Positions 24,687 to 33,932 are shown, counted from the first letter of the stretch. The stretch is 64,000 nucleotides of DNA from RUG563 sp045590215 (GCA_045590215.1 JAZNQO010000028.1:25625-89624), one strand, 5' to 3'. Notes: generated by a model from the letters alone, not told the origin. Program-made: numbers and translations.

Positions 24687-26453
24687 ATGGCAGATATCGT
24701 GGTCATCGGCGCAGGCCATGCAGGCTGTGAAGCTGCGCTTTGCTGTGCCCGGATGGGCATGGATACCGTGCTGCTCACCATGAATCTGGAATCGGTGGCA
24801 CTGATGCCCTGCAATCCCTCCATCGGCGGCACAGGCAAGGGCCATCTGGTGCGTGAAGTGGATGCCTTGGGCGGCGAAATGGGCTTGGCTTCCGATAAAG
24901 TGACGCTGCAAAGCCGCATGCTCAATTTAGGCAAAGGCCCGGCGGTGCATTCCCTGCGTGCCCAGGCGGATAAGCGGCGGTATCATTTGAACATGCTGAA
25001 TACCCTCTTCAATCAGGAAAATTTAACCCTCCGCCAAGGGGAAGCCGCACAGATTGTGGTGAAAGGCGGCGTAGTGACGGGGGTCAAAACCCTCTCCGGC
25101 GATGTGATTGCCTGCCGGGCGGCCGTTGTCTGCACCGGCGTATACTTAAAAAGCCGCATCATCATCGGCGAAGCGGAATGGGAGGCCGGCCCCCAAGGCC
25201 TGATGCCGGCAGGCTCCCTTTCCCAGTCCATTATGGATCTGGGCTTTGAAATCCGCCGCTTCAAAACGGGGACCCCGGCCCGTGTTGCCGCCAATTCCAT
25301 TGACTTTGAAAAAATGACGCCCCAGCCCGGAGACGAGCCCCCTGTGCCCTTCTCCTTTATGACGGATGAACCCATTCAGAATAAAATCAACTGCTACCTC
25401 ACCTGGACCAACGAAAAAACTCACGAAATCATCAGACAGAATCTCCATCGTGCCCCCATGTTTACCGGCTCCATTACCGGCGTGGGTGCCCGGTATTGCC
25501 CCTCCATTGAAACCAAAATCGTCCGCTTTGCGGATAAGGACAGGCATCAAATTTTTCTGGAACCGGAAGGGGATGGCTACCCCGAATGGTATGTGCAGGG
25601 CATGTCCACCAGCATGCCGGAAGATGTGCAGTGGGAGATGTACCGCACCATCCCCGGCCTTGAAAAATGCCAAATCACCCGCCTTGCCTACGCCATTGAA
25701 TACGACTGTATCGACCCCATGACCCTCACCCCCTACCTCGGTGCCAAGCATATCCCTGGGCTGTATCTGGCCGGGCAAGTAAACGGCACCTCCGGCTATG
25801 AGGAGGCCGCCGCCCAAGGCATCTATGCCGGCATCAATGCGGTGCTTTACTGCAAGGAAAAAGAGCCCTTCCTTTTAACGAGGGATCAGGCTTACATCGG
25901 CGTGATGGTGGACGATCTCACCACCAAAGGCACCGACGAACCCTACCGCATGATGACCAGCCGGGCAGAGCATCGCCTGTATCTGCGGCAAGATAACGCC
26001 GACCTTCGCCTCACCGAGCGTTCCCATAAATTAGGCCTTGCAACAGACGAGCGTATGCGCCGCACCGAAAAAAAGGCCGCCGATACCAAAGAGCTCATCA
26101 AACGGTTGGAAGATAACGGCATGGCCAAGGAGCTGAAACGCCCGGAAGCCAAAGTGGAAATCCCTGCCGAATGGGGCTTTGACCGGGAAAGCATGGAGCA
26201 AGCCCGCATCCAGATCAAATACGAAGGCTATCTGCAGCGTGAAATGGCGCAGATCAAGGCTGCCCGTGCCATGGAAGAAGCTCTGCTGCCCCCGGATATC
26301 GACTACGAAACCCTCTCTTCCCTCCGGCTGGAAGCCCGGCAGAAGCTGAACGCCGCCCGTCCCTTGTCCCTTGGGCAGGCCAGCCGCATCCCCGGCGTTT
26401 CCCCGGCAGATATCGCTGTGCTCACCGTCTGGCTCAAGCGGCTCCACAGCTGA
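24687..26453 (+). CDS. mnmG: tRNA uridine-5-carboxymethylaminomethyl(34) synthesis enzyme MnmG
   Basis: 588 residues, a little shorter than the usual 620-630. The FAD site IGAGHAGCEAALCCARMG, the PCNPSIGGTGKGHLVREVDALGG and GTYLKSR-like VYLKSRIIIGE motifs, and AGQVNGTSGYEEAAAQG are all diagnostic. With MnmE it modifies the wobble uridine of several tRNAs. The C-terminal helical domain (EAIDYETLSSLRLEA-like SLRLEARQKLN, RIPGVSPADIAVL) is present, so the gene is complete. The ATG at 24687 follows GGAGGGATGAATTT; starts further upstream would overlap the promoter. Confidence 0.97.
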   Translation: MADIVVIGAGHAGCEAALCCARMGMDTVLLTMNLESVALMPCNPSIGGTGKGHLVREVDALGGEMGLASDKVTLQSRMLNLGKGPAVHSLRAQADKRRYHLNMLNTLFNQENLTLRQGEAAQIVVKGGVVTGVKTLSGDVIACRAAVVCTGVYLKSRIIIGEAEWEAGPQGLMPAGSLSQSIMDLGFEIRRFKTGTPARVAANSIDFEKMTPQPGDEPPVPFSFMTDEPIQNKINCYLTWTNEKTHEIIRQNLHRAPMFTGSITGVGARYCPSIETKIVRFADKDRHQIFLEPEGDGYPEWYVQGMSTSMPEDVQWEMYRTIPGLEKCQITRLAYAIEYDCIDPMTLTPYLGAKHIPGLYLAGQVNGTSGYEEAAAQGIYAGINAVLYCKEKEPFLLTRDQAYIGVMVDDLTTKGTDEPYRMMTSRAEHRLYLRQDNADLRLTERSHKLGLATDERMRRTEKKAADTKELIKRLEDNGMAKELKRPEAKVEIPAEWGFDRESMEQARIQIKYEGYLQREMAQIKAARAMEEALLPPDIDYETLSSLRLEARQKLNAARPLSLGQASRIPGVSPADIAVLTVWLKRLHS

Positions 26454-26547
26454 TTCAGGACGAGGCAGAGAGGTTTCGGATCACTGTCCCTGCCCAGGGT
26501 TCGGGGGTGGAGCCTCCGTGTTCCCAGAATAATAACGCAAATCAAAA

Positions 26548-26583
26548 TGCCGGACGGTATTGAAACCCTCCGGCATTTTTTTA
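26548..26583. terminator. Bidirectional terminator between mnmG and the zinc-ribbon gene
   Basis: AAATGCCGGA and TCCGGCATTT arms with a 14-base loop, T-run on the plus side, A-run on the other. Lies between convergent gene ends. Confidence 0.8.
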
Positions 26584-27072
26584 CTTCTTTTTCTTCTTTT
26601 TCCGCTTGGGGGGACGCTTGCTGCAAAGAAGCAGGGCATGCAGCCCCGGCAGCATGGAAAGCAGCACCGCAATCACCGCAAAGCCGATGTAGCAGCCCAT
26701 TTTCAATGCTTCCGCTGCGTCATTTTCCACCAGCAGCGGCACCAGCACCCCGTTCAGCACGTCATACTGCCGCCACGCAAGCAATGCCGTCAACACCGGC
26801 AGCAAAATCAATAACGCCCAGCCAACAACCTTTCCAAACCCCTGCATACATTTTGCAGGCGGTGGCGGCGGCATCTGGCGCACCTGATTGGGGTTTGGCT
26901 CCTGATATCGGGTCAGGGGTGCGGTAGCCCCGGGGGCAGATACTTGCGGCGGACGGGCGTTCAACGCCGTGGGGGCAGAGCCGAAACGCCCGGCTGACCG
27001 GGTAGCACCGCACTGGTCGCAGGAAGTATAGCCGTCCTTGTTTTCCGCATGGCAGTGGTTGCAAATCCACAT
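26581..27072 (-). CDS. Zinc-ribbon membrane protein of unknown function
   Basis: 163 residues. A short zinc ribbon (C4-x2-C7 and C18-x2-C21 in WICNHCHAENKDGYTSCDQCG) is followed by a Pro-rich linker (about 25-75), two membrane helices (about 80-98 and 125-148) and a strongly basic end of lysines. Probably a membrane protein with a cytosolic metal knuckle; no function known. Start chosen at 27072 with AAAGGA 11 bases upstream; the in-frame ATG 4 codons earlier has AAAGG directly abutting it. Its upstream neighbour pfkA ends 77 bp away on the same strand. Confidence 0.65.
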   Translation of the reverse strand: MWICNHCHAENKDGYTSCDQCGATRSAGRFGSAPTALNARPPQVSAPGATAPLTRYQEPNPNQVRQMPPPPPAKCMQGFGKVVGWALLILLPVLTALLAWRQYDVLNGVLVPLLVENDAAEALKMGCYIGFAVIAVLLSMLPGLHALLLCSKRPPKRKKKKKK

Positions 27073-27148
27073 AAGTTCTCGCATCCTTTGCAAATGGTGT
27101 TCTATCCAAGATAACGATGGGAAAAGGGATTTTCTTCCCGTTTCTGCA

Positions 27149-28222
27149 TCAATCGCCGAAAGAAATGCCCATATCCCTTGCCACGTCAATCATCTGATAA
27201 TCCTTGGGCACGGGCTTGGCCACACCTGCAATCTCGTTCAGCTTGTTGTGAATGATATTGTTGCCCGACAAAGCCACCGTCACACCATATTCGCCCTTTT
27301 CAATCAGCTGAGCAGCGTGCACGCCGAACTGGGTGGCCAGCACTCGGTCATAGGCAGAGGGCGAGCCGCCACGCTGAATATGGCCGGGAATGACAGAACG
27401 GGCTTCCACACCCACCAGCTCGGAAAGCTCCTTGGCCACCCGGTTGGCAATGCCGTTGAACCCGGTTTCCAAACGGAAGGCTTCCCGCTCCTTCTTTTTC
27501 ATCTTGGCTTCCTTCTTGCTCATGGCCCCTTCGGCTACCGCCAGAATGGAGAAGGCTTTCTTGCTCTTGGCACGGGCTTCCACAACCTTTGCCACTTCCT
27601 TGATGTCATAGGGAATTTCCGGCAACAGCACCACGTCCGCCCCGCCGGCCAGGCCGGAATACAGCGTCAGCCACCCGGCCTTGTTGCCCATGATTTCAAT
27701 CACCATGCAGCGGCCATGGGAAGCGGCAGTGGTGTGGATGCGGTCAATCACGTCGGTGGCAATGTCCACAGCGGTGTGGAAACCGAAAGTGAAGTCCGTG
27801 CCGAAAATATCGTTGTCAATGGTCTTGGGCAGGCCAATCACGTTCAGGCCTTCCTCGGAAAGCAGGTTGGCCGTCTTGTGGGTGCCGTTGCCGCCCAGGG
27901 TGACCAGGCAGTCCAGCTTCATTTTCTCATAGTTTTCCTTCATGGCCTTGACCTTGTCCACATTGTCTTCCTCAATCACGCGCATGTTGCGGAAGGGCGT
28001 CCGGGCGGTGCCTAAAATGGTGCCGCCAAGGGTCAGGATACCGGAAAACTGGCTGCGCTTCATTTCCTGCCATTCGCCTTCGATCAGGCCGCGATAACCA
28101 TCGGAAATGCCTATGATTTCCGCATCAAACATCTCATAAGCCGCTCGAGCAACACCACGGATGGCCGCATTCAGGCCGGGGCAATCGCCGCCGCTGGTCA
28201 GGATACCGATTCTGCGTTTCAT
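27149..28222 (-). CDS. pfkA: 6-phosphofructokinase
   Basis: 357 residues. LTSGGDCPGLNAAIRG N-terminus, GGNGT (110-114) at the phosphoryl-donor site, PKTIDND (132-138) with the catalytic Asp, and GHIQRGGSPSAYDR for substrate binding. A Gly in the donor motif favours ATP, whereas Lys in PKTIDND is typical of PPi-type and mixed-clade enzymes, so the donor is uncertain. It commits glucose flux to glycolysis. AAAGGAGCTAATCAT precedes the ATG. The leader carries a strong 18-bp hairpin. Confidence 0.92.
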   Translation of the reverse strand: MKRRIGILTSGGDCPGLNAAIRGVARAAYEMFDAEIIGISDGYRGLIEGEWQEMKRSQFSGILTLGGTILGTARTPFRNMRVIEEDNVDKVKAMKENYEKMKLDCLVTLGGNGTHKTANLLSEEGLNVIGLPKTIDNDIFGTDFTFGFHTAVDIATDVIDRIHTTAASHGRCMVIEIMGNKAGWLTLYSGLAGGADVVLLPEIPYDIKEVAKVVEARAKSKKAFSILAVAEGAMSKKEAKMKKKEREAFRLETGFNGIANRVAKELSELVGVEARSVIPGHIQRGGSPSAYDRVLATQFGVHAAQLIEKGEYGVTVALSGNNIIHNKLNEIAGVAKPVPKDYQMIDVARDMGISFGD

Positions 28223-28254
28223 ATGATTAGCTCCTTTCTTTTTGCGGATGGGGT

Positions 28255-28293
28255 GCGAGAGAAGGGATTTTGCGTCAAAATCCCCTCTCTCGC
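28255..28293. repeat. Long inverted repeat in the pfkA leader
   Basis: GCGAGAGAAGGGATTTTG, three bases, and its complement with one mismatch. It lies 33 bp before the pfkA start, without a T-run on either strand that would make it a standard terminator. Confidence 0.8.
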
Positions 28294-28440
28294 GCTCTCA
28301 CCCAAAACCAATTTGGAAAATATCTTGATGCTTTCACAGAAGCATTATGCCCATGAACAAATTAAGCTCCTCTTGCCCCACCGGCACACAATATATTTTT
28401 GCTCCTTGTGTTCTTTCCGGAGCCGTTTCTTTGGGAGGGT

Positions 28441-28479
28441 GCGGGAGGGAATTTCTTTTCAAAAGAAATTCCCTCCCGC
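28441..28479. repeat. Perfect 19-bp inverted repeat downstream of the HerA-like gene
   Basis: GCGGGAGGGAATTTCTTTT, one base, and its exact complement. It starts 16 bp past the HerA-like stop codon and may end that transcript. The flanking GGGTGCG and the purine-rich arm resemble the pfkA-leader repeat 150 bp away. The space between them (28294-28440) shows no gene. Confidence 0.8.
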
Positions 28480-28494
28480 AAATTCCCCAAAAAA

Positions 28495-30198
28495 CTATTT
28501 CTTCAACCCCAAAATCCCCAGTAACGTCCGGCTGATTTTGCGGCCCATTTCACGCCCGGCGGCGGTGGTGGCAGATTGGGCAAAGGAGTCCAATAGCTGC
28601 TCCGCTCTGGTCATTTCGCTGCGCTTCTTGGCCGGCTTTTTCTCTTTTTTGGGTTTCGCCGCAACGGGCACAGCATCCTGCACGGCAGGGTAATTGTACT
28701 GATAAGCGGCGGACCGGGCCACACTGTTTTGCGGCAGCGGCTTTGCCTGTAAAACAGGGGCCTGCATCTGCTGCAATTGCGCTTCTTCATACTTGCCCGT
28801 TTCGGGGTTGTATACCCTGAAGCTCATGGGCTGATAAACGGGCTGCACGCTTTCCGGCTGGGCCATTTCCACGGGAACAGGGGTCAGAACCTGCGTTTCC
28901 ACAGCCCCGGCACCGTTAAAAACAGCAGACAAAAGCTCGTACGCACTTTCCCTGTCCACGGTCTTGTCGTATTTTTCGCCGACGGGGTCGGTTTCCAGAT
29001 ATGTTTTACGCAGGGAGTCGGAAATGGCACCGATAGACCCTTGGGGCGGCAGGATGGTGGCACGCTGCACCACGGACGGGCTGCCGTCCTCCTGCAGGAA
29101 GGAAAGCAACGCTTCGCCGGTTTTCAGCTCCGTCAGACAGCTTTCAGTGTCAAAATTCGGGTTTTCCCGGAAGGTCTGCGCAACAGAGCGCACCACCTTC
29201 AACTCCGCCGGTGTAAAGGCACGCAGCGCATGCTGCACCCGGCCGGAAAGCTGGGACAAAACGGAAGAGGGCACGTCTACCGGGTTCTGGGTGACAAAAT
29301 AAACACCCACGCCCTTGGAGCGGATCAGGCGAATCACCTGCTCAATATGCTCCATCAGCGTTTTGCTGCAATCGTCAAACAAAAGATGCGCTTCGTCAAA
29401 AAAGAAAACCATCCGGGGCAACGCCTTGTCCCCCTGCTCCGGAAGCACTTCGTACAGCTCGCCCAACAGCCACAGCAGGAACGTGGAATACATGGCCGGC
29501 TTTCGGAACAATTTCTCGGCAGAGAGGATGTTCACCATCCCCATGCCTTCATCATCCTTTGTAAACCAATCCTGAATGTTCAAGGCAGGCTCCCCAAAGA
29601 AAATATCGCCGCCCTGATCCTCCAAAATGGCAATGGCACGCTGAATGGCCCCCACGGTGGACTTGGCTACGTTGCCGTAATCCAGCGTGTATCGCCCGGC
29701 ATTTTCCCCCACATAGGCCAGCATGGCTTTCACGTCTTTCAGGTCAAGGAGCAGCATGTTTTCATCATCTGCAATATTGAAAATGATGTGCAAAACCCCG
29801 GTCTGGGTTTCGTTGAGACCCAGCATCCGGGCAAGGAGCAAAGGCCCCATTTCGCTGACAGTGGTGCGGATGGGATGCCCCTTTTCGCCATACACATCCC
29901 AGAACGTTACCGGGAACGCCCGGAAAGAAAAATCCTGAATACCGCAAGCTGCCAAACGCTCTTCGATTTTCTTGTTCATTTCGCCAGGCTTGCAAAGGCC
30001 GGCCAGATCGCCCTTCACATCCGCCATAAAAACCGGCACGCCCAGCTGGGAAAAGCCCTCGGCCAGCACCTGCAGCGTCACCGTCTTGCCCGTGCCGGTA
30101 GCCCCGGCAATGAGCCCGTGACGATTGGCCATGGCAGGCAAAAGCGATACCGCCCCTTCGTTTGAGGTGCCCACCCAGATATGATTGTTCAGCAGCAT
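28495..30198 (-). CDS. HerA-like (DUF853) ATPase
   Basis: 567 residues. Opens with NNHIWVGTSNEGAVSLLPAM and the P-loop GATGTGKT (32-39); Walker B MVFFFDEAHLLFDD; sensor-like VYFVTQNPVDVPSSVLSQL. This is the HerA-like/YjgR bacterial family, a hexameric-type ATPase related to VirB4 and FtsK with unknown role. After residue 430 a Pro/Gln-rich linker leads to KKEKKPAKKRSEMTRAEQLLDSFAQSATTAAGREMG, broken here for brevity, ending in the family's conserved GRKISRTLLGILG tail. Start at 30198 has AAAGGGG upstream. ispDF is 13 bp upstream, so the two share a transcript. Confidence 0.88.
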   Translation of the reverse strand: MLLNNHIWVGTSNEGAVSLLPAMANRHGLIAGATGTGKTVTLQVLAEGFSQLGVPVFMADVKGDLAGLCKPGEMNKKIEERLAACGIQDFSFRAFPVTFWDVYGEKGHPIRTTVSEMGPLLLARMLGLNETQTGVLHIIFNIADDENMLLLDLKDVKAMLAYVGENAGRYTLDYGNVAKSTVGAIQRAIAILEDQGGDIFFGEPALNIQDWFTKDDEGMGMVNILSAEKLFRKPAMYSTFLLWLLGELYEVLPEQGDKALPRMVFFFDEAHLLFDDCSKTLMEHIEQVIRLIRSKGVGVYFVTQNPVDVPSSVLSQLSGRVQHALRAFTPAELKVVRSVAQTFRENPNFDTESCLTELKTGEALLSFLQEDGSPSVVQRATILPPQGSIGAISDSLRKTYLETDPVGEKYDKTVDRESAYELLSAVFNGAGAVETQVLTPVPVEMAQPESVQPVYQPMSFRVYNPETGKYEEAQLQQMQAPVLQAKPLPQNSVARSAAYQYNYPAVQDAVPVAAKPKKEKKPAKKRSEMTRAEQLLDSFAQSATTAAGREMGRKISRTLLGILGLKK

Positions 30199-30211
30199 AA
30201 TTTTTCCCCTT

Positions 30212-31339
30212 TCAGCCTTTGGGATAAAGCAGCGCAACCGCATGGGCACTGATGCCCTTGCCTTCGCCCTCAAAGCCCAGATGCTCGGTGGTGGTGGCTT
30301 TATAATTGATTTGTTCCGGCGATACGCCCATGGCACGGGCGGTGTTTGCCGCCATTTGCTCAATGTAAGGGGCAAGTTTCGGTGCCTGCGCCGCAATGGT
30401 CACATCCGCATTGCCCACTTCCAAGCCCTTTTCCCGAATCTTTTCCATGGCCTTTTCCAATAAAAGCAGGGAAGAGATGCCCTTGTAGGCTGCATCATTG
30501 TCCGGGAATAATTTGCCGATGTTGGGCAGCTTTGCTGCCCCAAGGAGAGCGTCTGTCAAAGCGTGCAGAGCCACATCCGCATCGCTGTGCCCAAGCAGCC
30601 CCTCTTCATAGGGAATCTCCACACCCCCCAGCACCAGCTTTCTTCCTTCCTGCAATTGGTGCACATCATAGCCATGGCCAATCCGGGGCAAAGCCTTCTG
30701 CATTTTCATATCCTCCGGCGATGTCAGCTTGATATTGTCATAATGCCCTTCCACCAGATATACGGGAAAGCCGCTTGCTTCCATAAGCGCAGCATCATCG
30801 GTATACCGGCCGGCGGCCTTTTCATGAGCCAGCAGCATATCTTTCACATAAAACCCCTGGGGCGTCTGCATATGGTAAAGGCTTTCCCGGTTCAGGGTGC
30901 GGATCACTTTGCCGTTTTTCTCCGCTTCTTTGATGGTGTCCCGTGCTTTTACGGCGGCCACGCCGCTGCCCTTTTCCCGGACACTCTGTATCACATTTTC
31001 AATCACATCCCGGCGGATGAACGGCCGGGCGCCGTCATGAATGAGGGCAATATCGCAATCCCCCGGCAACGCTTTCAGGCCGCACAGGGCGGAGGCCTGC
31101 CTGTCAAAGCCGCCTTTTACAATGGCATGCACGGAAAGAGATGCTTCCTGCAAGGCCTCTTCAAACGCCTTTTCTTCCCCTTCCTTCACCACCAGCACAG
31201 CCCCGTCCACCGCCTGCAAAAAGGTGCGCAGCCCTTTCACAACCGCCCTTTCGCCTTCCACCTTCAGCAGCGTTTTATTGATGGGTGCACCCATCCTCGT
31301 TCCGCTGCCGCCGCAGAGAATCACGGCATATACGCTCAT
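30212..31339 (-). CDS. ispDF: Bifunctional IspD/IspF isoprenoid enzyme
   Basis: 375 residues. Residues 1-215 are IspD (LCGGSGTRMG and HDGARPFIRR), which makes CDP-methylerythritol; 218-375 are IspF (metal ligands D225 and H227 in GHGYDVH, LLGHSDADV, KATTTEHLGFEGEGKG), which makes the cyclodiphosphate. They are the third and fifth steps of the MEP pathway; IspE is not in the window. Fusion of IspD and IspF is known in several bacteria. Start at 31339 has GGAGGAAGAAAC upstream and overlaps the stop of the preceding gene by 4 bp. Confidence 0.95.
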   Translation of the reverse strand: MSVYAVILCGGSGTRMGAPINKTLLKVEGERAVVKGLRTFLQAVDGAVLVVKEGEEKAFEEALQEASLSVHAIVKGGFDRQASALCGLKALPGDCDIALIHDGARPFIRRDVIENVIQSVREKGSGVAAVKARDTIKEAEKNGKVIRTLNRESLYHMQTPQGFYVKDMLLAHEKAAGRYTDDAALMEASGFPVYLVEGHYDNIKLTSPEDMKMQKALPRIGHGYDVHQLQEGRKLVLGGVEIPYEEGLLGHSDADVALHALTDALLGAAKLPNIGKLFPDNDAAYKGISSLLLLEKAMEKIREKGLEVGNADVTIAAQAPKLAPYIEQMAANTARAMGVSPEQINYKATTTEHLGFEGEGKGISAHAVALLYPKG

Positions 31340-31875
31340 GTTTCTTCCTCCGTCAAAAGCCGGATGGCCGCCGCATAAAAGCCAGATGCCTTTTGCGGCC
31401 ATTTTTCCGCAATCTGCGCCGCCGTTTCATAGGTAGGCAAAGAAAGGGTGAACTGCATCAGCGGCATCTCCTTTTCCTGTACACCAAGGCTCACCACATA
31501 ATCCCCCTGATCCTTCTTTCGGATCTGGCAGGGATATTGCTCCTGCAGGCGGAAGGCTTCCTTCCATGCTTCGCCTTTTTCTTCGATATAGCTGCGGATG
31601 CTGCCCGGCACCCGGTTTTTAAAAAGGGTCAAGGCTTCCTCCCCAGCCGGGGTGATGGTATACAGGAAATTTTCGCCCTTTCTTTCCCGCATGGCCTGCC
31701 CGTTGGCGCAAAGGTCGTTCAGGGCAAACATCATATCGAAATAATTGATTTCGTTATAATCAAACAAAAATTGCTGCAGCTGTACCCCGGTGCAAGGAGC
31801 CATGCAGCGAACCGTATACAAAACAATCAGCCGTATTTCTTCTTCCGGGGAACGGCGCGGAGGATGCAAACTCAT
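31336..31875 (-). CDS. DUF4364-like protein (possible winged-helix regulator)
   Basis: 179 residues. The N-terminal two-thirds read as a winged helix (EIRLIVLYTVRCMAPCTGVQ, FALNDLCANGQ, LYTITPAGEEALTLF); the rest is a beta-rich domain (QGDYVVSLGVQEKEMPLMQ). It fits DUF4364, a clostridial family of unknown function with a DNA-binding-like N-terminus. The start at 31875 has GGAGGTTTTC upstream. It overlaps ispDF by 4 bp and is first in the operon. A promoter candidate TTGTCA / TATAAG lies upstream on the same strand near 31900-31930. Confidence 0.7.
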   Translation of the reverse strand: MSLHPPRRSPEEEIRLIVLYTVRCMAPCTGVQLQQFLFDYNEINYFDMMFALNDLCANGQAMRERKGENFLYTITPAGEEALTLFKNRVPGSIRSYIEEKGEAWKEAFRLQEQYPCQIRKKDQGDYVVSLGVQEKEMPLMQFTLSLPTYETAAQIAEKWPQKASGFYAAAIRLLTEEET

Positions 31876-32005
31876 GAAAACCTCCAGAACAAAAAATCTA
31901 TATCTTATATAAAATTCGGAAAAAATGACAAAAATCCTGCCTGCCGCCTCCAAAAAGGTGCAATTTTATCAGAAGCATTTATCTTCCCTGCTTCCCCCGC
32001 TTCTC

Positions 32006-32034
32006 TTGACCGAAAAGGGCTTTGGGCGTATACT
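32006..32034 (+). promoter_or_regulatory. Promoter of the GNAT gene
   Basis: TTGACC (32006-32011), 17-bp spacer, TATACT (32029-32034). It ends 22 bp before the chosen start and lies inside the longer open frame, which is why the shorter start is preferred. Confidence 0.75.
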
Positions 32035-32056
32035 GCCTTTGGAAAGGATGATGTGT

Positions 32057-32611
32057 ATGCCCTATCGCCCGGCCAGAGAAACGGATGCGCCGCAGCTGGC
32101 GGAAATTTATGCCCCCTATGTGGAAAACACCGCCATTACATTTGCCACAGAGCCTTTGCAGCCGGTGGATTTTCTCCACAAAATCCACGCCCCCTATCCC
32201 TTCCTTGTGTATGAGGAAGAAGGCCGCATTTGCGGCTTTGCCTATGCTTCCGCGCTTCGGGAGAAGGCGGCCTATCGCTGGGCGGTGGAATTGAGCATTT
32301 ATCTGTCCCCGGATGCTCAGGGAAAAGGCCTTGGCAAGGGGCTGATGGAGCGGCTTTTGCGGCTTTTGAAGATGCAAAAATTCCAAAGTGCCTATTCCTG
32401 CATCACCCTGCCCAATGAAAAAAGCATGGGGCTGCACGGGCGGTTTGGTTTCCGGGAAGTGGGGCGGTTTGAAAAATCCGGCTATAAATTGGGCGCATGG
32501 CGGGATGTGGCATGGCTCTTTCTGCCGCTTGGCGATTTCCCGGATGCACCGGATGAACCCCTTCCCTTTCAGCAATTGGATGAGCAAATTATACAGCAAA
32601 TCATGCAATAA
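32057..32611 (+). CDS. GNAT family N-acetyltransferase (phosphinothricin acetyltransferase-like)
   Basis: 184 residues. PYRPARETDAPQLAEIYAPYVENTAITF is typical of the PAT/MddA-like GNATs; motif A is LSIYLSPDAQGKGLGKGLM, followed by GLHGRFGFREVGRFEKSGYKLGAW. The family acetylates amino groups of small amino acids such as methionine sulfone or phosphinothricin; the true substrate is unknown. A C-terminal extension after residue 160 is Pro- and Gln-rich. Start at 32057 has AAAGG nine bases upstream. Confidence 0.85.
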   Translation: MPYRPARETDAPQLAEIYAPYVENTAITFATEPLQPVDFLHKIHAPYPFLVYEEEGRICGFAYASALREKAAYRWAVELSIYLSPDAQGKGLGKGLMERLLRLLKMQKFQSAYSCITLPNEKSMGLHGRFGFREVGRFEKSGYKLGAWRDVAWLFLPLGDFPDAPDEPLPFQQLDEQIIQQIMQ

Positions 32612-32614
32612 AAA

Positions 32615-32645
32615 AGCAGGAGTTTTCGCTCCTGCTTTTCTTTTA
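32615..32645. terminator. Bidirectional terminator between the GNAT and AI-2E exporter genes
   Basis: AGCAGGAG-TTTTCG-CTCCTGCT, T-rich on the plus side, A-run on the minus reading side. Lies between convergent ends. Confidence 0.85.
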
Positions 32646-33791
32646 TGCCGTTTTCTCTGCCCCTTGCAACTTCTTTTTTGCTTCCCGCTTCTGCGTCCAT
32701 TCCCGCACAAGAGCATAAAGCGCAGATGCAAGCGGCACGCCGATCAGCATCCCGAACGGCCCGGCCAGGCCGCCGCCGACAGTCACTGCCGCCAATACCC
32801 AGATGGCCGGCAGCTTAATCTTATTCCCCACCACACGGGGATAAATCAGATTTCCCTCCAGCTGCTGCAGAACAATCAGGAACACAAGGAAAATCAACGC
32901 CTTCACGGGATCCACAATCAGAATCATAAACGCCCCTACAACGGCGGAGAAATAGGCACCAACGATGGGGATCAGGGCGCAAACGCCCACCAGAATGCTG
33001 ATCATCAATACATTGGGCAGCCCCAGTATCAGCATGCCCAGGGCACACAACGACCCCAGTATGGCCGCTTCCGTCACCTGCCCTACAATAAACGATTGGA
33101 AAGAAAAGTTCATTATTTGACCCACATGAATGGCCTTTTCCGCCCAGCCCCTGGGCAGCCATACGTGCATCAGCCGCTTCAGCTGGCGAATGAGCGTGGC
33201 CTTGCATGCCAGCATATACACCGCAAAAATCACGCCAAACACCAAATCAATCACGCTGCCGGCTGCCGCCCCAAAGATATTGGCCGCCCCAGAAAGCAGC
33301 TTGCCGCTGCTGTTCTTCACCCATTCATCAATGGTCTGGCGCACCTGCGTCCAGTTAATATCGAAATGGGAGAAGAAGTTTTCCTGCCCGGCATCCGCCG
33401 CCGCCAGCATATCAATCACCTTTTTCGCCGTATCCACCAAAAAGCTGCCTGCATGCACCAGTTCGGGAATGACCAGCGTAATCACGCCGAACACCACCAC
33501 CAGCACCACCGCCAAGGCCAGCACCAGGGCCAGCGGCCGCCGCAGCTTCTGCAAGGCAGGCTTTTTCGCCCTGGGAAACAGCCGCTTTTCCAGAGCCGTC
33601 ATGGGCACATTAATAATCACCGCCAGAATAAGCCCCAGCACCAACGGATATATCAATTTTATCACAGCGTTAATACCGTTTCCCACAGCCGCCAGATTAT
33701 TTAATACTAAAAAAATCACACAGCAGGCCGCAAAAACACCGATAATCCATTTGGCCAGCTGCTTTCTTTTGTCTTTATCGTCAATAAACAT
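32643..33791 (-). CDS. AI-2E family transporter
   Basis: 382 residues with eight or so membrane helices: an N-terminal pair, a long periplasmic/extracytoplasmic loop (about 120-210) and the C-terminal five-helix block with GAYFSAVVGAFMILIVDPVKA and LEGNLIYPRVVGNKIKLPAIWVL, the family's best-conserved segment. Members export AI-2, or other small molecules and ions in some bacteria; substrate unknown here. Start at 33791 has AAAGGAG upstream. Monocistronic; a palindrome follows the upstream phosphoesterase gene. Confidence 0.9.
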   Translation of the reverse strand: MFIDDKDKRKQLAKWIIGVFAACCVIFLVLNNLAAVGNGINAVIKLIYPLVLGLILAVIINVPMTALEKRLFPRAKKPALQKLRRPLALVLALAVVLVVVFGVITLVIPELVHAGSFLVDTAKKVIDMLAAADAGQENFFSHFDINWTQVRQTIDEWVKNSSGKLLSGAANIFGAAAGSVIDLVFGVIFAVYMLACKATLIRQLKRLMHVWLPRGWAEKAIHVGQIMNFSFQSFIVGQVTEAAILGSLCALGMLILGLPNVLMISILVGVCALIPIVGAYFSAVVGAFMILIVDPVKALIFLVFLIVLQQLEGNLIYPRVVGNKIKLPAIWVLAAVTVGGGLAGPFGMLIGVPLASALYALVREWTQKREAKKKLQGAEKTA

Positions 33792-33901
33792 TTCGTTTCT
33801 CCTTTCGGACGTCACTCCGCCCGTTTTATTATTCCCAATTTTATGCCGCTTGTCAACCTCACACCACAAATTTGCCACAAAACCATTTTGATAAACATAA
33901 A

Positions 33902-33932
33902 TCCGGACACAAACAGCCGCTTTGTGTCCGGA
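33902..33932 (-). terminator. Hairpin after the YfcE-like gene
   Basis: TCCGGACACAAA and its complement around CAGCCGC. On the minus strand it is followed by ATTTATG rather than a clean T-run, so termination would be weak. Confidence 0.6.
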
